Shown here: one piece after another, positions 41,181 through 53,399 of the stretch
How the letters are laid out: each line of letters opens with the position of its first letter
How positions within the stretch are numbered: the first letter of the stretch is position 1
Assembly: GCF_003590095.1 (NCBI RefSeq)
Contig: NC_039493.1
Coordinates: 8,618,001-8,682,000 of the forward strand
DNA: 64,000 nt
DNA from: Trichoplusia ni
Taxonomy: Eukaryota; Arthropoda; Insecta; Lepidoptera; Noctuidae
Direction: 5' to 3'
The notes under the pieces: model-generated
The model's database searches: none
Told to the model about the DNA's origin: nothing
Seen by the model: only the letters and a program-made list of their open reading frames with translations
Translations under genes and position numbers: made by a program

Positions 41181-42175
41181 CTGAAATAAATACTTTTCAA
41201 TACCACTCGTGCTATGAACTCACAAAGTATCCATCTGGTTCTCTTAATATTTTAAACTGAAATAATCTGCTACATTATATACATTATACTCAACAAAGCC
41301 ACAGTTATGTAGGTCATTACATTTACTTCATTTTTTCTTGCAACAGACGTTTTACTAGTAGATTTGACATCAAAAGGAATTGAAACTTCACTCAGCGTTC
41401 ATTCACTCTATTCATACAAAGTCTTGAATGGATAGGAAAAGGTATTATGTTAGTCTTTTGTTAATTCTTACCGAAATTTCCCGCCTGTTTTTTCCGGTAG
41501 CAGATGAACCTCAAATGAGCGAATGGTAATGCGATTTTAATTGCCTTAGCGATTATGTGAATTATGAGAAAACAGATTAATGAGAAATTAGGAACACTTA
41601 CCTTTTCTAAGAAACTTAGATAAGTTAGGTATTTATCAAGAGATTAATTACCAATTAAGATTTTTAAGGATATTGTTATGGAACAGAATATTTTCTTCTC
41701 ATTCGATATTCAGTCTTGTATTTTTCCAGATATTTAATTGTTTATCTTGGAATATTTCTTAAATATTTATAATAATTTTGAGCCAAAACTTTCGCATCCC
41801 TGATTTATAAAGATACGCGTAGAATTTAAATATAATGAATTTACTGGAATTTTTCTTTATGCGAAAACGTCGGTACCATTAAGTTGTACACATATAAAAG
41901 TACAAATCAAAAAAATAATTTTAAAACGATACCTCAATAAAATCGATTAATCTGATGAATCGAATAATAAAACTGATTTGGCGGTTACTTAAGAAATTGA
42001 TTTCAAGTTTTAAAGGTAAACAAAATATTGCTTGAGGGAAAATTCATTTAAATCATGGATATGGCAATATTAAAAATATATTACTCTTTGGTTGAATATC
42101 AGATCAGTTTAATCACATTTATGGTTAAATTTTAATTTACCCACTCTTCAATAAAAAGTCGTAGTCAGTGTTAAT

Positions 42176-42335
42176 AGCAATAACCTCGATGGTTTAGACG
42201 TCGCAATAGTGAATGGTCGTACACGAGAACTTGGGATCGAATCCCGGGACAGGACAAGTATGTACGGATGTATGTGTGCGATACGTCTGGGTATGGGTCC
42301 TTCTGTTAAGTACTCAGTAGAGCTCAAATCAAGAA
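42176..42335 (+). repeat. tRNA-derived SINE, second family
   Basis: CCTCGATGGTTTAGACG (A-box area) and GGGATCGAATCCCGGGAC (B-box area) are about 45 bases apart, followed by GTGTGCGATACGTCTGGG. The body differs from the 24966 family. Confidence 0.65.
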
Positions 42336-43789
42336 GCCCGTTCAGCAATTGTTCCAAAAAGGCTAAACTGCAGTTTAACAGCATCGAATAAACCTTTGGC
42401 AAAGAGGAAAACACCGCTGGCGATTAAGAATAACCATTAATAGCGCAAAATTAATTATTTTCCAATCAGCCTTTTAGTAGGGACATCTTCATATCCATTT
42501 TTTAATGTCTACATGTCAAATCTACAACAGAGAAAATATAGTATATTACATAGCACGTTCTCTCTTCTAACCCCGATAAGAAAGATGAGATTGGTTGGCT
42601 AAAATTGAAGGAGGTTTAAATAAAGTAGGTTGTGTAAATAAATTAAACTTGATTGATTGAACAAATTTTATTTGTATAAATAAATATGTTGAACAAGTTA
42701 AAAAAACATACAATGCAAAATTGGAATGGATTTTTTTCTGAAAAGTCTGATGTAATGATTACAACAGTCCTAACTAATCCAATTAGTAATTGCAACACTC
42801 TAGTTAGCCTACTTTATAATAATTAGCAGAGAGAAATGGTAACATTGTGTTAATACGTGTGGGAACCTAGTGAGGAATATCCGGTGTTGCCATAATCGTT
42901 TGTTCGGCTCGTTCACTATAACTGGCGTCGAATGACCGACTTCCTTAATGGCGATATTGATGTTGTTTATCACTTGTCCCTCATTTAATTATTAATTTAT
43001 AGAAAATATGGTTGGGTAATACTGTAAGATACGTACCAGGTACCTAAGACGACGATAAATATAGAACGTTATTAAAAGTAAAACCATATCGTGTTATCAC
43101 TTAATTTGTAGAAGAATTTGGACCACCACTGATAGTAGAATAAAGGTAAAAATCTAAAATATACGATAAAAAAATACATTTTTATGTTAGAGAAACCAAG
43201 AGGTCTCACTAAATACAACTGTCCGGTAAATAATTACAAGGGACAGCGTTTCCTGATTTTGTTCCGACATTTCTTTTGATAGTAATCAAATGGGATATTT
43301 CGACACAACAGTTCTCAACAAAAGACATGTACAAGTGATGACTACTTACAGAATAAATGATTTCATTGAGTTTTCAGTTTACATCGATCAGTTAAATCCG
43401 TAAATTTCATTCACCTTGAAGTATTATTCCCGTTCGAATAAACAGCATATCTGCAAGAACTATGACATCAGTAACATGAAACTGCTACGGGAAACAATAG
43501 TTAAATTGTCGTAGGCGATTAAGCGCGTAACCATTGTCTACGACAATCGTAGCAACACTATTTTTCACCGATCTCGCGTGACAAGTTTAAGGTCAGGTAA
43601 AATTTTATAAGTAAAAATATGGTTAAAATTGTATTATTGAAACAAATAATAGTTTATTTAGAAGTGTTTCACGACTGAAAAAAGGGATAAAATAATTTAA
43701 TTTATGACACAACTATTAAATGTACGAAATCCGATTGTTTTTGTTAGAAAAGTTTTAGAGAATAGTACTGGTAGTTTTATATTTTTATT

Positions 43790-43935
43790 TTTTAACCTAG
43801 CCCGCTATTTTCCACTCCTGGTCAAAGGTCTCCTACAAATCCTTCAACGATTCTCTATCCTGGGCTACACAGAACCAGCCCAAAGCCTTAGGTGTTTTGA
43901 TCGTCCAGTCACCACTTTCAGTAGCCGTGAAAAAG
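43790..43935 (-). repeat. Decayed RTE-type LINE fragment
   Basis: The plus strand reads CTCCTGGTCAAAGGTCTCCT, then AATCCTTCAACGATTCTCTA and CTGGGCTACACAG. Its reverse complement resembles the 3' coding end of RTE-like elements seen across Lepidoptera (GGAAGGATTTGGAGGAGGC type). The 100-codon plus-strand frame over it is incidental. Confidence 0.45.
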
Positions 43936-44689
43936 TCTTTGGTTTCGGTCAAAAAATAGGCTATTCATTCAATACGAAACTCATACAATTTTTTTTACTG
44001 CCATAATTATCTATAATGCTAATCGATTTCAATTTATATTATGTCAACGTTCCATTTTCATTATTTTTACATTCTGTATTTATTTTAACTTATACCTTTC
44101 TGAATACTTAAAAAAACAATAACAAGAGACTCGGAAACCTTAGTCGCCTTTTCCTTGACTTTTGGAGAATAAAGGCTTTCTTCTTTAAACCTATTTGTTG
44201 CGTAAACTCTTTGCTTAAATAGGTATTGTTTTTTGCCAAAAGAGTTAAAAGTACATATATAGGAATTATCACGTAAATTCTTCGTAAGCATACGACTATA
44301 TGTTGACTATAAATACCTAGTAACCTTTCCACCTACACCGCTATAAAATAAACTGAGCAATAAAGCGTTAGTAATTAAACATTCATTATGTATTTGTTTG
44401 TAGTCTTATGTATTTGTTAGAAGACAAGGGTGACGGCATCAGGCATTATTTAAATACATATTAAACACATTTTAAAAGTCATAACTTAATGAGTTTAGCT
44501 TTTTGTAAGTATTGCAACATCACGCGTCTACTTAGAAGTGTCATTTCAGCCCATCCTTACATAAAATACACGAACAATAGTCGTAGGTAATGCCTAGGTG
44601 TTGTGTAATTGTTAACGCGACCCTCCTTAACATCCAACTTATTCAATGGCAACAAAGCTCAGCTCCATAAAACATCGTAAGTCATGGCT

Positions 44690-44970
44690 CAGCATCGTCG
44701 GCGGCCCTCCGACAAACGATATGTCACGGCACGTAGTACAATGCAAACAGTCGGCGTCTGTGTCGGCGCTTGTGATGCTCTGTGCCAGTGTCACAACACT
44801 CGCAACACACAAATGTGGCGGCCGCGGCGCCGCGACTAATGCGCGACAATACGCCGCCGCGCCGGCCGGCCCGCTATGCCGCACCGAGCGATCAAAGCCG
44901 CGCGGTGGCGACAAAGCCTTTGTGCGCGGGCGCGCGGGCGGTCGACACACGCCGCTCTACCTAGCTCTAC
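44690..44970. promoter_or_regulatory. CpG-rich island with HMG-type sites
   Basis: This is a strongly GC- and CpG-rich segment about 13 kb downstream of FoxB. It contains GATCAAAG (44890-44897), a TCF-type site next to GCCGCGCGG, and the symmetric ACAAAGCCTTTGT (44911-44923), a head-to-head pair of Sox/TCF-type sites. No ATG-started protein-like frame is seen. It could be an enhancer or a promoter of a non-coding transcript; the function is inferred. Confidence 0.35.
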
Positions 44971-45189
44971 CTCCACTCTAACACTCGACGGACAATGCGC
45001 TAATGCAGTCTGCGCACTGCTACGCAGATTACCCAGCCTACGTCGCATCAATTAGATAGATCTGTATCAACACTCGTAACACAAGTAGTGCCCATACGAA
45101 ACACGATCAGTAGAGGCGGCGTCGGAGCGATTGCGAATCGAACTCAATCAACTGTCGGGTTTTATTAATCTATTCTTCATTAGACACTA

Positions 45190-45390
45190 CCGTCTGATCT
45201 GCCCGCTTTCAATTGAAACAATATTTAATGCTTTGCCGGCCCAGGAATAAAATAAAACGGTAGAACCATAAACATTCCACATTTATATTCGACCTCTGCC
45301 GGCCGGTCGGACGCGTTCTCTGTCGCGCGCGCTCCTGCGTCCCGCTCGCGCTGCGCCGGAGCGTCTGCGGGCTCCGAGCACCTCTCTGTT
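45190..45390 (+). promoter_or_regulatory. Non-coding element B2, partner of A2
   Basis: The blocks are TCAATTGAAACAATATTT (45209-45226), ATAAACAT (45268-45275) and the GC-rich block 45341-45369 (CCCGCTCGCGCTGCGCCGG onward), in the same order and strand as 19090-19260. Distances from the first block are 59 and 132 bases here versus 60 and 120 there. It lies on the other side of FoxB from A2. Confidence 0.55.
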
Positions 45391-46989
45391 TAAAGATCCG
45401 AGAGGGAGATAAAAATTGTATGGCTCATAATGTTTTAACAGTCTCATCGTTTGAGCGCATCAAGCCGAGGTCCAATTTAATTTTCATCCTCGGGTTAGTA
45501 ATAATTGAGTCGATTCGTTCTATGCGGCGAGGAGTCAGCGCAGAAGCAGACGCGTCTGCTTCACAACTACGTAATCGATTCCTCTTAATTGATTATTTCG
45601 ACTCTCACATTTGGAATGCACGAGTACATAGGTAAAGTGTCTATTAATCAAAAACCAATCTACTATTACTATTAACTAATTTACGTACTATAATTTACAT
45701 ATAAAACAAGTGATACATACATAATATACTATATATACTACTATATCCATTTGAATTAGAAATGTATTAATTGAATTTTATAAGTGCTGCGTAGTAGGTT
45801 ATGCGCAATAAGGGCAATAACAAAATAAAACTGATTTATTTTTGAATATAACATTAAAATATTTTTGATTCTCTAAATAAGAAAAATAATAATTTCGCGA
45901 TGTTATTATCTCACACACGGGAATTGGTCACAGTCGTCAACAATGGCAGCCATACAGAGATCGGGCGAACCACCTACATCACCGAGAACGTCTGTCGGCG
46001 AGCCACAAAGCCTCTCCACATATACAAATAAATAACATCGGAACAACAAATATTTTAATAACCACCTCTAAAGAATTGTTGGACGCTTCGTTACGAGTAC
46101 ATGCGTGACACACAGGCTTGTCGCGTAGCTGAGTACCACCTGCGAGCCCTCAGCAGCGCGCCGCCGCCGCCTCACGCGGATGTCGCCTCAAACAACACGC
46201 GACTAAGTACCGTTTTACTATACAGTTTTGCACGTGCAGATACGTAAACATAGACGGACGGCATGACCAATGTCAGAGTATGGATTCAGTGTTGAATAGC
46301 GCTCTTTTCGAAAACATAAATTTTTATAGGGACATAAGAAAGAGCCGATGGAAAATTGGAAAGGTAAGCGTGAAATGTGGCAGATGTTGTGTCATAAAAC
46401 GGACATTCGGCCGGCAAATGTTAACACCGAGCTTTCATTGCAGCGCTTGGTTTGGAAATAGCTTGAAGATATCCCACGGCAAGGTAAAGAATAATTGCGG
46501 ACTACATGAACTCGTTTCATCTCCTCAGAGCACTCAAACAATTTGTTATCAATAAAAAGTATTAATTTACCTTCTCCGTCAATTTATTGGTATCTCGTTA
46601 ACTTATGCGCATTCGTTATTAAAAACTAGCAATACCTACACGCGACAAAGCTTGAACTTACCACCTTGTGCAAATAAATCTTCAACAGAAGCTAATGGCT
46701 AATAAAACTTACGTAATCCAAACTAATATTATAAATGCGAAAGTAACTCTGTCTGTCTGTCTGTCTTTCTGTCTGTCTGTCTGTCTTTTCTTCACGCCTA
46801 AACTACTGAACCGATTTGTGTGAAATTTGGTACAGACATAGTTTGAAACTTGAGAAAGGACATAGGATAGTTATTATTACAAAAAATAAAAATAAAAAAT
46901 AAAATTTATTACGGACATACTATATAATAGTGCCATCTATTGGTCAAATGTCGAGCTGTTCCTATGCTCCGTAGATAGATGGCGTTAAT

Positions 46990-47390
46990 CGCGCAATGGT
47001 GTCATTACACGTGTTCGGTTCATGTTATTGTTTTAATTCATCGGAAAATCCATCAGAAAAATGTAAATAAACAGTAAAAAGGTTAAAAGTTTTACTACAA
47101 AGAAAATGCTCTAACGGAGTATAGATAATTCTATTAGTACTACGCGCAATGGTGTCGATCGTTACACGAGTTCGGTTCATGTTGTTTTAATTCATCGGAA
47201 AAAAGTAAATAAATAGTAAAAAGGTATGAAAAAAATAATAAAATAACATATAAAAAATATAATACTACTTTTAGTACAAAGAAAATGCCCGAACGGAGTA
47301 TAGATAAATAATCCGAGTTGTCACTGTGGTCGATAGATGGCGTTGGGATCGAAATAGATCGCGCTATGGTTTCGTTACACGCATTTGGTT
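46990..47390 (+). repeat. Tandem repeat in Helitron leader
   Basis: A unit of about 153 bases starting GCGCAATGGTGTC and closing CGGAGTATAGATAA occurs at 46991-47128 and 47144-47306. A third partial start (GCGCTATGGTTTCGTTACAC) lies at 47361. It precedes the coding region and may hold the promoter. Confidence 0.75.
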
Positions 47391-47749
47391 GGGTATCGGC
47401 CGAGCGCTTCGGTACCGTCGTGGTAAAATTGTATTGTCGGTTGTATGGTCGTTTATGTGGATTGGTCCTGTTTCGTAAATTCTAAATTGGTTCCGTTGTT
47501 TGATGTAGGGTTGATCCCGAATATTAGTACTTAGTTATTTTGTTTAGTAAAACTGTAATTCTAAGTTCGTTTTAAATTATTTAGTTTTAAGCTTGGTTGT
47601 TAAATAGGATAGGTTGTAATATAATTTCTTTTAAATTGTTATAAGTTCGTTTTTTTTTTATTCTTTAGTTTTAAGTTAGTTTTCAACTTAAGTTCGGAAA
47701 GATTTTAATATTTCTTTAGTTTAAGTTCGTTTTTAAACTATTTTTTTCA

Positions 47750-50700
47750 ATGACTAGAAAACGCAAGACCAATTTAGCACGTAGTTCCAGCGGAGCTCGA
47801 GCTAAAAGAGTTGCAAGAAGTCAAGAGTCTGAAGAACAGACTCAAGCCCGTTTGACTTTAGACGCCGAGCGTCACGCTGCTCAAAGAGCTGCTGAGACTG
47901 AAGAGGTGAGGCAGGAGCGACGGCTCCTAGACGCTGAGCGTCACGCTACTCAGAGAGCTGCTGAAACCGAAGAGATGGCTCGGGAGCACCGGCTCTTAGA
48001 CACCGAACGTCACGCTGCTCGAAGAGCTGCTGAGACTGAGGAGGTGAGGCAGGAGCGACGGCTCTTAGACGTTGAGCGTCACGCTACTCAAAGAGCTGCT
48101 GAGACCGAAGAGATGGCTCGGGAGCGTCGGCTCTTAGATGCTGGGCGTCATGCAACTCAAAGAGCTGCTGAGACCGAAGAGATGGCTCAGGAGCGCCGGC
48201 TCTTAGATGCTGGGCGTCATGCAACTCAAAGAGCTGCTGAGACCGAAGAGATGGCTCAGGAGCGCCGGTTGTTAGACACCGAACGTCACGCTGCTCGAAG
48301 AGCTGCTGAGACTGAGGAGGTGAGGCAGGAGAGACGGCTCTTAGACGCCAGGCGTCATGCAACTCAAAGAGCTTCCGAAACTGTAGATCAAACTCGAGTA
48401 CGTCGGCTTTTGGATGCTGAGCGTCATACGTCTCTGATTGCTGCAGAGTCACATGAAGAATCTCAAAGACGACGTGTTCTATTAGCTGCACGGCAAGCAC
48501 AAAGACGAAATATATTTACACGTAATACGTGGGAGGTATTTCATGATGCTGCTTTTGATTATGACCCTTTAATTGATTACATGAACCATCGATTAGTGCT
48601 CTTAGGACGGATGGCTAAAAAGTGCACATATTGTATGGCACTAAAATGGAAAGAGGAAACTCCGGGTATGTGCTGTTCTGGAGGTAAAGTTTCACTTCCA
48701 TCACTTGGTGTTCCAGAGGAACTCCTGAAAACATTACTTTTATGCGATAGTAATGAGTCACGACTCTTTTTGAACAGTATAAGGAAATATAATAGCTGTT
48801 TCCAAATGACATCATTTGGAGTAGATCATGAGGTTGTTATGCCTGGATTTTCCAGTACATTCAAAATACAAGGTCAAGTTTACCATAGGGTTGGGTCTTT
48901 ACTGCCTACAAACGATCAGCCTAAATTTTTGCAAATTTATTTTATGGGAGACGAAAATAGTGAAGTTAACCGCAGATGCCAAAATATTAATGGAGTTGAA
49001 AGGGATACTGTCTTAAAAATCCAGAGAATGTTGCACGAGCATAACAACCTCATTAATACTTTCAAAACAGCATTAGAAAGAATGCCGGGAGAAGAATACA
49101 AGTTGATTATGCACCCTGACCGTACACCAACTGGGGAACATGAAAGACGGTACAATGCACCGCTTATTAATGAAGTAGCAGCTGTAGTCACAGGCGAACA
49201 GTTTGCTTCCCGTGACATTATTTTGCATGCCCGTAATGACATTTTAAGTAGGGTACCAGATACACACAAATTTTACGACGCATTGCAATATCCGTTGATA
49301 TTCAGCAAGGGGCAAGAAGGGTACCACTTTCAAATACCCCAAGTCAGTCCTGTAACAGGTTTGCCTGTAAACAACAAAAAAGTCTCATGCATGGATTTTT
49401 ATGCCTACCATATCATGGTTCGAGAAAATGATTTTAATATAATATCACGATGTAGACAACTGGCCAATCAGTTTTATGTTGATATGTATGTAAAAGTTGA
49501 AAGCGAACGATTACGATATATATCATTAAACCAAAACAAATTGAGAGCGGAGAACTATGTCCATCTTCAAGATGCTGTGGCAAATGATGGCAATGTTAAC
49601 CCTAACGATTTAGGTAAATTGGTAATTTTGCCATCATCTTTTGTAAATAGCCCCAGATATTTACACGCTTATACACAGGACGCATTCGCTTACGTACGTA
49701 CATATGGTCGCCCCGATTTGTTCGTAACTTTTACATGCAACCCAAGCTGGCCTGAAATAGTTGAAGAGTTGCTGCCGGGACAGAGGGCAATCGATAGACA
49801 TGATATTGTTGCAAGGGTTTTTCGATTAAAAGTTAAAAAGCTTATGGAAGTTGTCAATAAAGGAAATGTATTCGGTGAAGTACTATGCTTCATGTACTCG
49901 ATAGAGTGGCAAAAACGCGGGCTTCCTCACGTGCATATTTTAATCTGGCTGAAGGACAAGCTGAGACCCGATCGAATAGATAATGTTATTAGAGCGGAAA
50001 TACCGGATCCAAGTAGTGACCAGGCACTTCATGAAATTATTATTAAAAATATGATTCATGGTCCTTGCGGTCCTGACAATCCTCAAAGCCCCTGCATGAA
50101 AAATGGAAAATGCTCTAAAAAATATCCTCGCACGCTTATTAAAGAAACTGTCCATAATGACAATGGATATCCGCTATATCGAAGAAGAGCACCAAGCGAT
50201 GGGGGACAAACCGCGTCTGTAAAAGTTCGAAATGTTTATGTTACTATTGATAATAGTTGGGTAGTCCCTTTTTCGCCCGTATTGTCAAAAATGTTTAACG
50301 CCCATATAAACGTAGAGGCTTGCAGCTCAGTGCGCGCTATCAAATATATATGTAAATACATAAACAAAGGTAGCGACCAAGCTATTTTTAATTTCAAAAA
50401 CACCGATACTGCTAATCCCATAAATGAAGTCCAAACGTACCAGTCTGGTCGTTATGTTAGCAGCAACGAAGCCGTGTGGCGGCTTTTAGCCTTCCCGTTA
50501 CACGAAAGGCACCCGACAGTCACACACCTGACTGTACACTTGGAAAATGGTGAACGTGTCTATTTTACTGCAAACAATTTCCAAGAGAGAATAACCTCTG
50601 CTCCAAAAACAACACTCACCGCTTTTTTTGAGCTCTGCACAAGAGATGAATTTGCAAGGACGCTCCTTTATGTTGATGTACCAAGATATTACACTTGGAA

Positions 50701-52693
50701 CGCTACAAGGAGGGAATGGAAACGACGAATCCAAGGAGTTCCGGTCCAGAATTGGCCTGGTGTCAAATCTGGAGATGCCTTAGGCCGAGTTTATACGGTT
50801 CACGTTACCAATATGGAGTGTTTTTGTCTGAGAATACTGTTACACCAAGTGCGGGGGCCAACTTCTTTTGCAGATCTCAAAAAGCTAAATGATCAAGAAT
50901 TCTCGACATTTAGAGAGGCATGTGAGGCAAGAGGACTATTAGAGAACGATAATCATTGGGATCTAACTCTAGAAGAGGCCGCGCAGTGCAAATCTGCGCC
51001 ACAGGTGAGAGAGCTTTTTGCTATATTAATAGCAACGTGTGGACTCTCAAACCCTGAATATCTGTGGGAAAAATATAAAAATGATATGGCGGATGACATT
51101 TTGTGTAGATTTCAAGAAGGGGACCCAAATATTTCGTACAATGAGGTAATTTACAATGACGCTCTGACCAAGGTTGAGGACCAAGTGATAACTATCACTG
51201 GTAAATATTTGTCCGATTTTGGTATGAGCAGACCTCAAAGAATTGGGGAAGTCAGTAATGATTTAATGCGAGAGCTAAATTATGATCCAGTTTTGTTACA
51301 GCAACAAATTACAGCGGCCCTTCCACTTTTAAATCCAGAACAAAGATTAGTCTTTGACACAATAATCAACAAAGTTGCCAGTGGCGAAGGTGGTTTGTTC
51401 TTTTTGGATGCTCCAGGAGGTACCGGCAAAACCTTTCTTCTAAACTTATTATTAGCTGAAATCCGGAAAGATAAAGGAGTTGCTGTGGCAGTAGCTTCAT
51501 CCGGAATAGCTGCTACGCTGCTTAGTGGAGGACGAACGGCCCACTCAGTTCTGAAATTGCCACTAAATTTAGCTCATGAGGAAATGCCAGTTTGTAACAT
51601 AAGTAAAAGTAGTGAGCGTGGAAGAATGTTACAACAATGTAAACTGCTGGTTTGGGATGAATGTACGATGGCCCATAAAAGAGCAATCGAAGCACTTCAT
51701 CGCACGATGAAAGACATTAAAAACAGTCAAGGTATTATGGGAGGAATGGTAGTTCTATTGGCTGGTGACTTCCGGCAGACCCTGCCGGTTATAGCAAGGG
51801 GCACACCGGCAGATGAAATCAATGCCTGTTTAAAAGCATCTGTGCTGTGGACACATGTGAAAAAGGTTTCACTGTCGACGAATATGCGAGTATTACTCCA
51901 TAATGACTGTCAAGCCGGGCAGTATGCTGCTGCTCTTCTGAAGATCGGCGAGGATCGTATGCCTACCGACTCCGAGAGTATGATCACGCTGAGCAGCGAA
52001 TTATGCCAAATTGTGGATAGCACATACAATTTAAAAAATAGTGTCTATCCGGATCTATGCGCCAATATCGAAAATCGGGAATGGTTATGCGAAAGGGCAA
52101 TATTGGCGCCAACAAATGAAATAGTAGGCCGGATAAATGACCAAATTATGTCTGACATAGAGGGAGAAGTCATCGAGTATCTATCAGTAGATAACGTCGT
52201 GGATACCGAGCAAGTGACATGTTACCCAACAGAGTTTCTCAACTCCTTAGAGTTATCAGGAGTGCCTTCTCACAAGTTGAGGCTGAAAGTTGGTGTTCCT
52301 GTGATGCTTATGAGAAACCTTGATCCACCAAGGCTATGTAACGGCACACGGTTACAAATAACCTATTTAGGACGGAAGGTCATTAAAGCCGTTATTATGA
52401 CTGGAATGGCAAAAGGCGAAACTGTAATTATTCCCCGCATTCCCATCATTCCAACTGATTTGCCATTTCAATTCAAAAGAGTTCAGTTTCCGCTGAAAAC
52501 TGCGTTTGCAATGACCATAAATAAAGCCCAAGGGCAAACGCTAAAAGTTGCGGGGGTACATCTTGAAAAAGACTGTTTCTCCCATGGGCAACTCTATGTT
52601 GCGTGCTCAAGAGTGTCAAAACCACAAAACCTTTTCATTTTTGCAAAGGATGCCAAAACTAAAAACGTGGTATACAGAAATGTCTTGGTGTAA
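47750..52693 (+). CDS. Helitron Rep-helicase transposase
   Basis: This is a 1647-residue protein with both activities needed for rolling-circle transposition. After a basic start (MTRKRKTN) come nine 23-residue repeats (about 37-244). A zinc-finger-like segment (KKCTYCMALKW, about 291) follows. The Rep nuclease shows its metal-binding HxH in LPHVHIL (about 725) and the two catalytic tyrosines in YICKY (866 and 870). The PIF1-type SF1 helicase has Walker A GGTGKT (1223-1229), Walker B DEC (1303-1305), GDFRQTLPV, and the late motif TINKAQGQT with YVACSRV near the C-terminus. No stop or frameshift is seen and all key residues are present, so it may be active. The ATG at 47750 follows a T-rich leader and is the first in frame. 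No endonuclease or captured host gene is fused. Confidence 0.93.
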   Translation: MTRKRKTNLARSSSGARAKRVARSQESEEQTQARLTLDAERHAAQRAAETEEVRQERRLLDAERHATQRAAETEEMAREHRLLDTERHAARRAAETEEVRQERRLLDVERHATQRAAETEEMARERRLLDAGRHATQRAAETEEMAQERRLLDAGRHATQRAAETEEMAQERRLLDTERHAARRAAETEEVRQERRLLDARRHATQRASETVDQTRVRRLLDAERHTSLIAAESHEESQRRRVLLAARQAQRRNIFTRNTWEVFHDAAFDYDPLIDYMNHRLVLLGRMAKKCTYCMALKWKEETPGMCCSGGKVSLPSLGVPEELLKTLLLCDSNESRLFLNSIRKYNSCFQMTSFGVDHEVVMPGFSSTFKIQGQVYHRVGSLLPTNDQPKFLQIYFMGDENSEVNRRCQNINGVERDTVLKIQRMLHEHNNLINTFKTALERMPGEEYKLIMHPDRTPTGEHERRYNAPLINEVAAVVTGEQFASRDIILHARNDILSRVPDTHKFYDALQYPLIFSKGQEGYHFQIPQVSPVTGLPVNNKKVSCMDFYAYHIMVRENDFNIISRCRQLANQFYVDMYVKVESERLRYISLNQNKLRAENYVHLQDAVANDGNVNPNDLGKLVILPSSFVNSPRYLHAYTQDAFAYVRTYGRPDLFVTFTCNPSWPEIVEELLPGQRAIDRHDIVARVFRLKVKKLMEVVNKGNVFGEVLCFMYSIEWQKRGLPHVHILIWLKDKLRPDRIDNVIRAEIPDPSSDQALHEIIIKNMIHGPCGPDNPQSPCMKNGKCSKKYPRTLIKETVHNDNGYPLYRRRAPSDGGQTASVKVRNVYVTIDNSWVVPFSPVLSKMFNAHINVEACSSVRAIKYICKYINKGSDQAIFNFKNTDTANPINEVQTYQSGRYVSSNEAVWRLLAFPLHERHPTVTHLTVHLENGERVYFTANNFQERITSAPKTTLTAFFELCTRDEFARTLLYVDVPRYYTWNATRREWKRRIQGVPVQNWPGVKSGDALGRVYTVHVTNMECFCLRILLHQVRGPTSFADLKKLNDQEFSTFREACEARGLLENDNHWDLTLEEAAQCKSAPQVRELFAILIATCGLSNPEYLWEKYKNDMADDILCRFQEGDPNISYNEVIYNDALTKVEDQVITITGKYLSDFGMSRPQRIGEVSNDLMRELNYDPVLLQQQITAALPLLNPEQRLVFDTIINKVASGEGGLFFLDAPGGTGKTFLLNLLLAEIRKDKGVAVAVASSGIAATLLSGGRTAHSVLKLPLNLAHEEMPVCNISKSSERGRMLQQCKLLVWDECTMAHKRAIEALHRTMKDIKNSQGIMGGMVVLLAGDFRQTLPVIARGTPADEINACLKASVLWTHVKKVSLSTNMRVLLHNDCQAGQYAAALLKIGEDRMPTDSESMITLSSELCQIVDSTYNLKNSVYPDLCANIENREWLCERAILAPTNEIVGRINDQIMSDIEGEVIEYLSVDNVVDTEQVTCYPTEFLNSLELSGVPSHKLRLKVGVPVMLMRNLDPPRLCNGTRLQITYLGRKVIKAVIMTGMAKGETVIIPRIPIIPTDLPFQFKRVQFPLKTAFAMTINKAQGQTLKVAGVHLEKDCFSHGQLYVACSRVSKPQNLFIFAKDAKTKNVVYRNVLV
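47858..48480 (+). repeat. 69-bp coding tandem repeat, nine units
   Basis: Inside the transposase, units of 69 bases encode variants of LDAERHAAQRAAETEEVRQE. Units 5 and 6 encode identical residues, and units 3-4 resemble 7-8, showing recent unit duplication with the frame kept. The repeat is highly charged and probably forms a long helix or coiled coil. Confidence 0.9.
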
Positions 52694-53120
52694 GAAACAT
52701 TCATAATCTGTAAAGCCTAAAATAATTGAAAATTTGCCAATGGGAGAAACAGACTTTTTTTCCTTTTAAACTGAAATGACAAATCAGTAGAATGATGGGA
52801 AAATAAGGGAAAAATAACATTTTCGCCTTTTTCGATCGGCAATAACAGCTTTAATGCCCTAAGTGAGTATACATCTCTTAAATTGAAACGCAGAGCTCAT
52901 TCTGTTGATTTTTGATGAGTTCCCTGGGATATCTTCCACATTTCAGACTGATCAAATTTATATGGGACCACACTGACACTTTACTCTTTCAAACACTAAA
53001 GAATTTCTCAAATCGGTCAATAACTGATATGCCTTAATATACATATAAAAATACGGTCAAATTGAGAACCTCCTCCTTTTTTTGCAGTGGGTTAAAAACT
53101 TTCTGCTCAAAGTAAATTTA
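52694..53120 (+). other. Helitron 3' untranslated region
   Basis: After the stop the sequence includes CTCATTCTGTTGATTTTTGA and TTGAGAACCTCCTCCTTTTT, stretches I recognise from 3' parts of other lepidopteran Helitrons. No coding frame. Confidence 0.6.
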
Positions 53121-53399
53121 CGGACGAAGTCGCGGGTAAAACTACCCATGCTAAAAATGCGATAATAACTCTGTCTATCTGTCTTTCCGTCACGCCTAAA
53201 CTACTGAACCGATTTGGATGAAATTTGGTTCAGACATAGTTTGGAACTCGAGAAAGGACATAGGATAGTTTTTATCCCAAAAATCCTGCGGGAGCGGGAA
53301 CTTCTCAAAAATCCCGCGAGATCGGGAACTATGTGAGTAAAACCAAAAATCTGCCGGAAGTCACTGTTCCACGCGAACGAAGTCGCGGGCAAAAGCTAG
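53121..53399 (+). mobile_element. Doubled Helitron terminator / nested short element
   Basis: At 53121-53145 the sequence ACGGACGAAGTCGCGGGTAA-AACTAC looks like a first 3' end whose final CTAG has become CTAC. It is followed at once by CATGCTAAAAATGCGATAATA, which imitates the Helitron left end, the CTGTCTATCTGTCTTTC and CACGCCTAAACTACTGAACC region, and then the intact end at 53396-53399. Either a non-autonomous copy sits directly behind the first end, or replication passed a failed terminator and used the next. Confidence 0.65.

Larger units (their letters stand above)
40010..46710. other. Mostly non-coding region left of the Helitron
   Basis: It contains one candidate minus-strand exon (41032-41180), repeat fragments at 40372-40430 (ACATAGACCTCCCC type), 42176-42335 (SINE) and 43790-43935 (RTE-like), and GC islands at 44690-44970, 45100-45250 and 45295-45390. 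A further GC-raised patch is at 46110-46200. The open frames in the islands lie on both strands in overlapping frames and reflect base composition, not genes. Confidence 0.45.
46717..53399 (+). mobile_element. Autonomous Helitron, apparently full length
   Basis: The left end begins TCCAAACTAATATTATAAAT after an A (46716). The right end is CTAG (53396-53399) followed by a T. That is the A^T insertion and 5'-TC...CTRR-3' ends of Helitrons, with no target duplication. A short hairpin with CGCGA/TCGCG arms precedes the right end by about 10 bases. The 6.7-kb body carries one long intact Rep-helicase gene. The region just inside the left end (a CTGT-type microsatellite, then CACGCCTAAACTACTGAACC) is repeated near the right end, as detailed in the entry for the doubled terminator. 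Helitrons move by rolling-circle replication with the encoded enzyme. Confidence 0.88.
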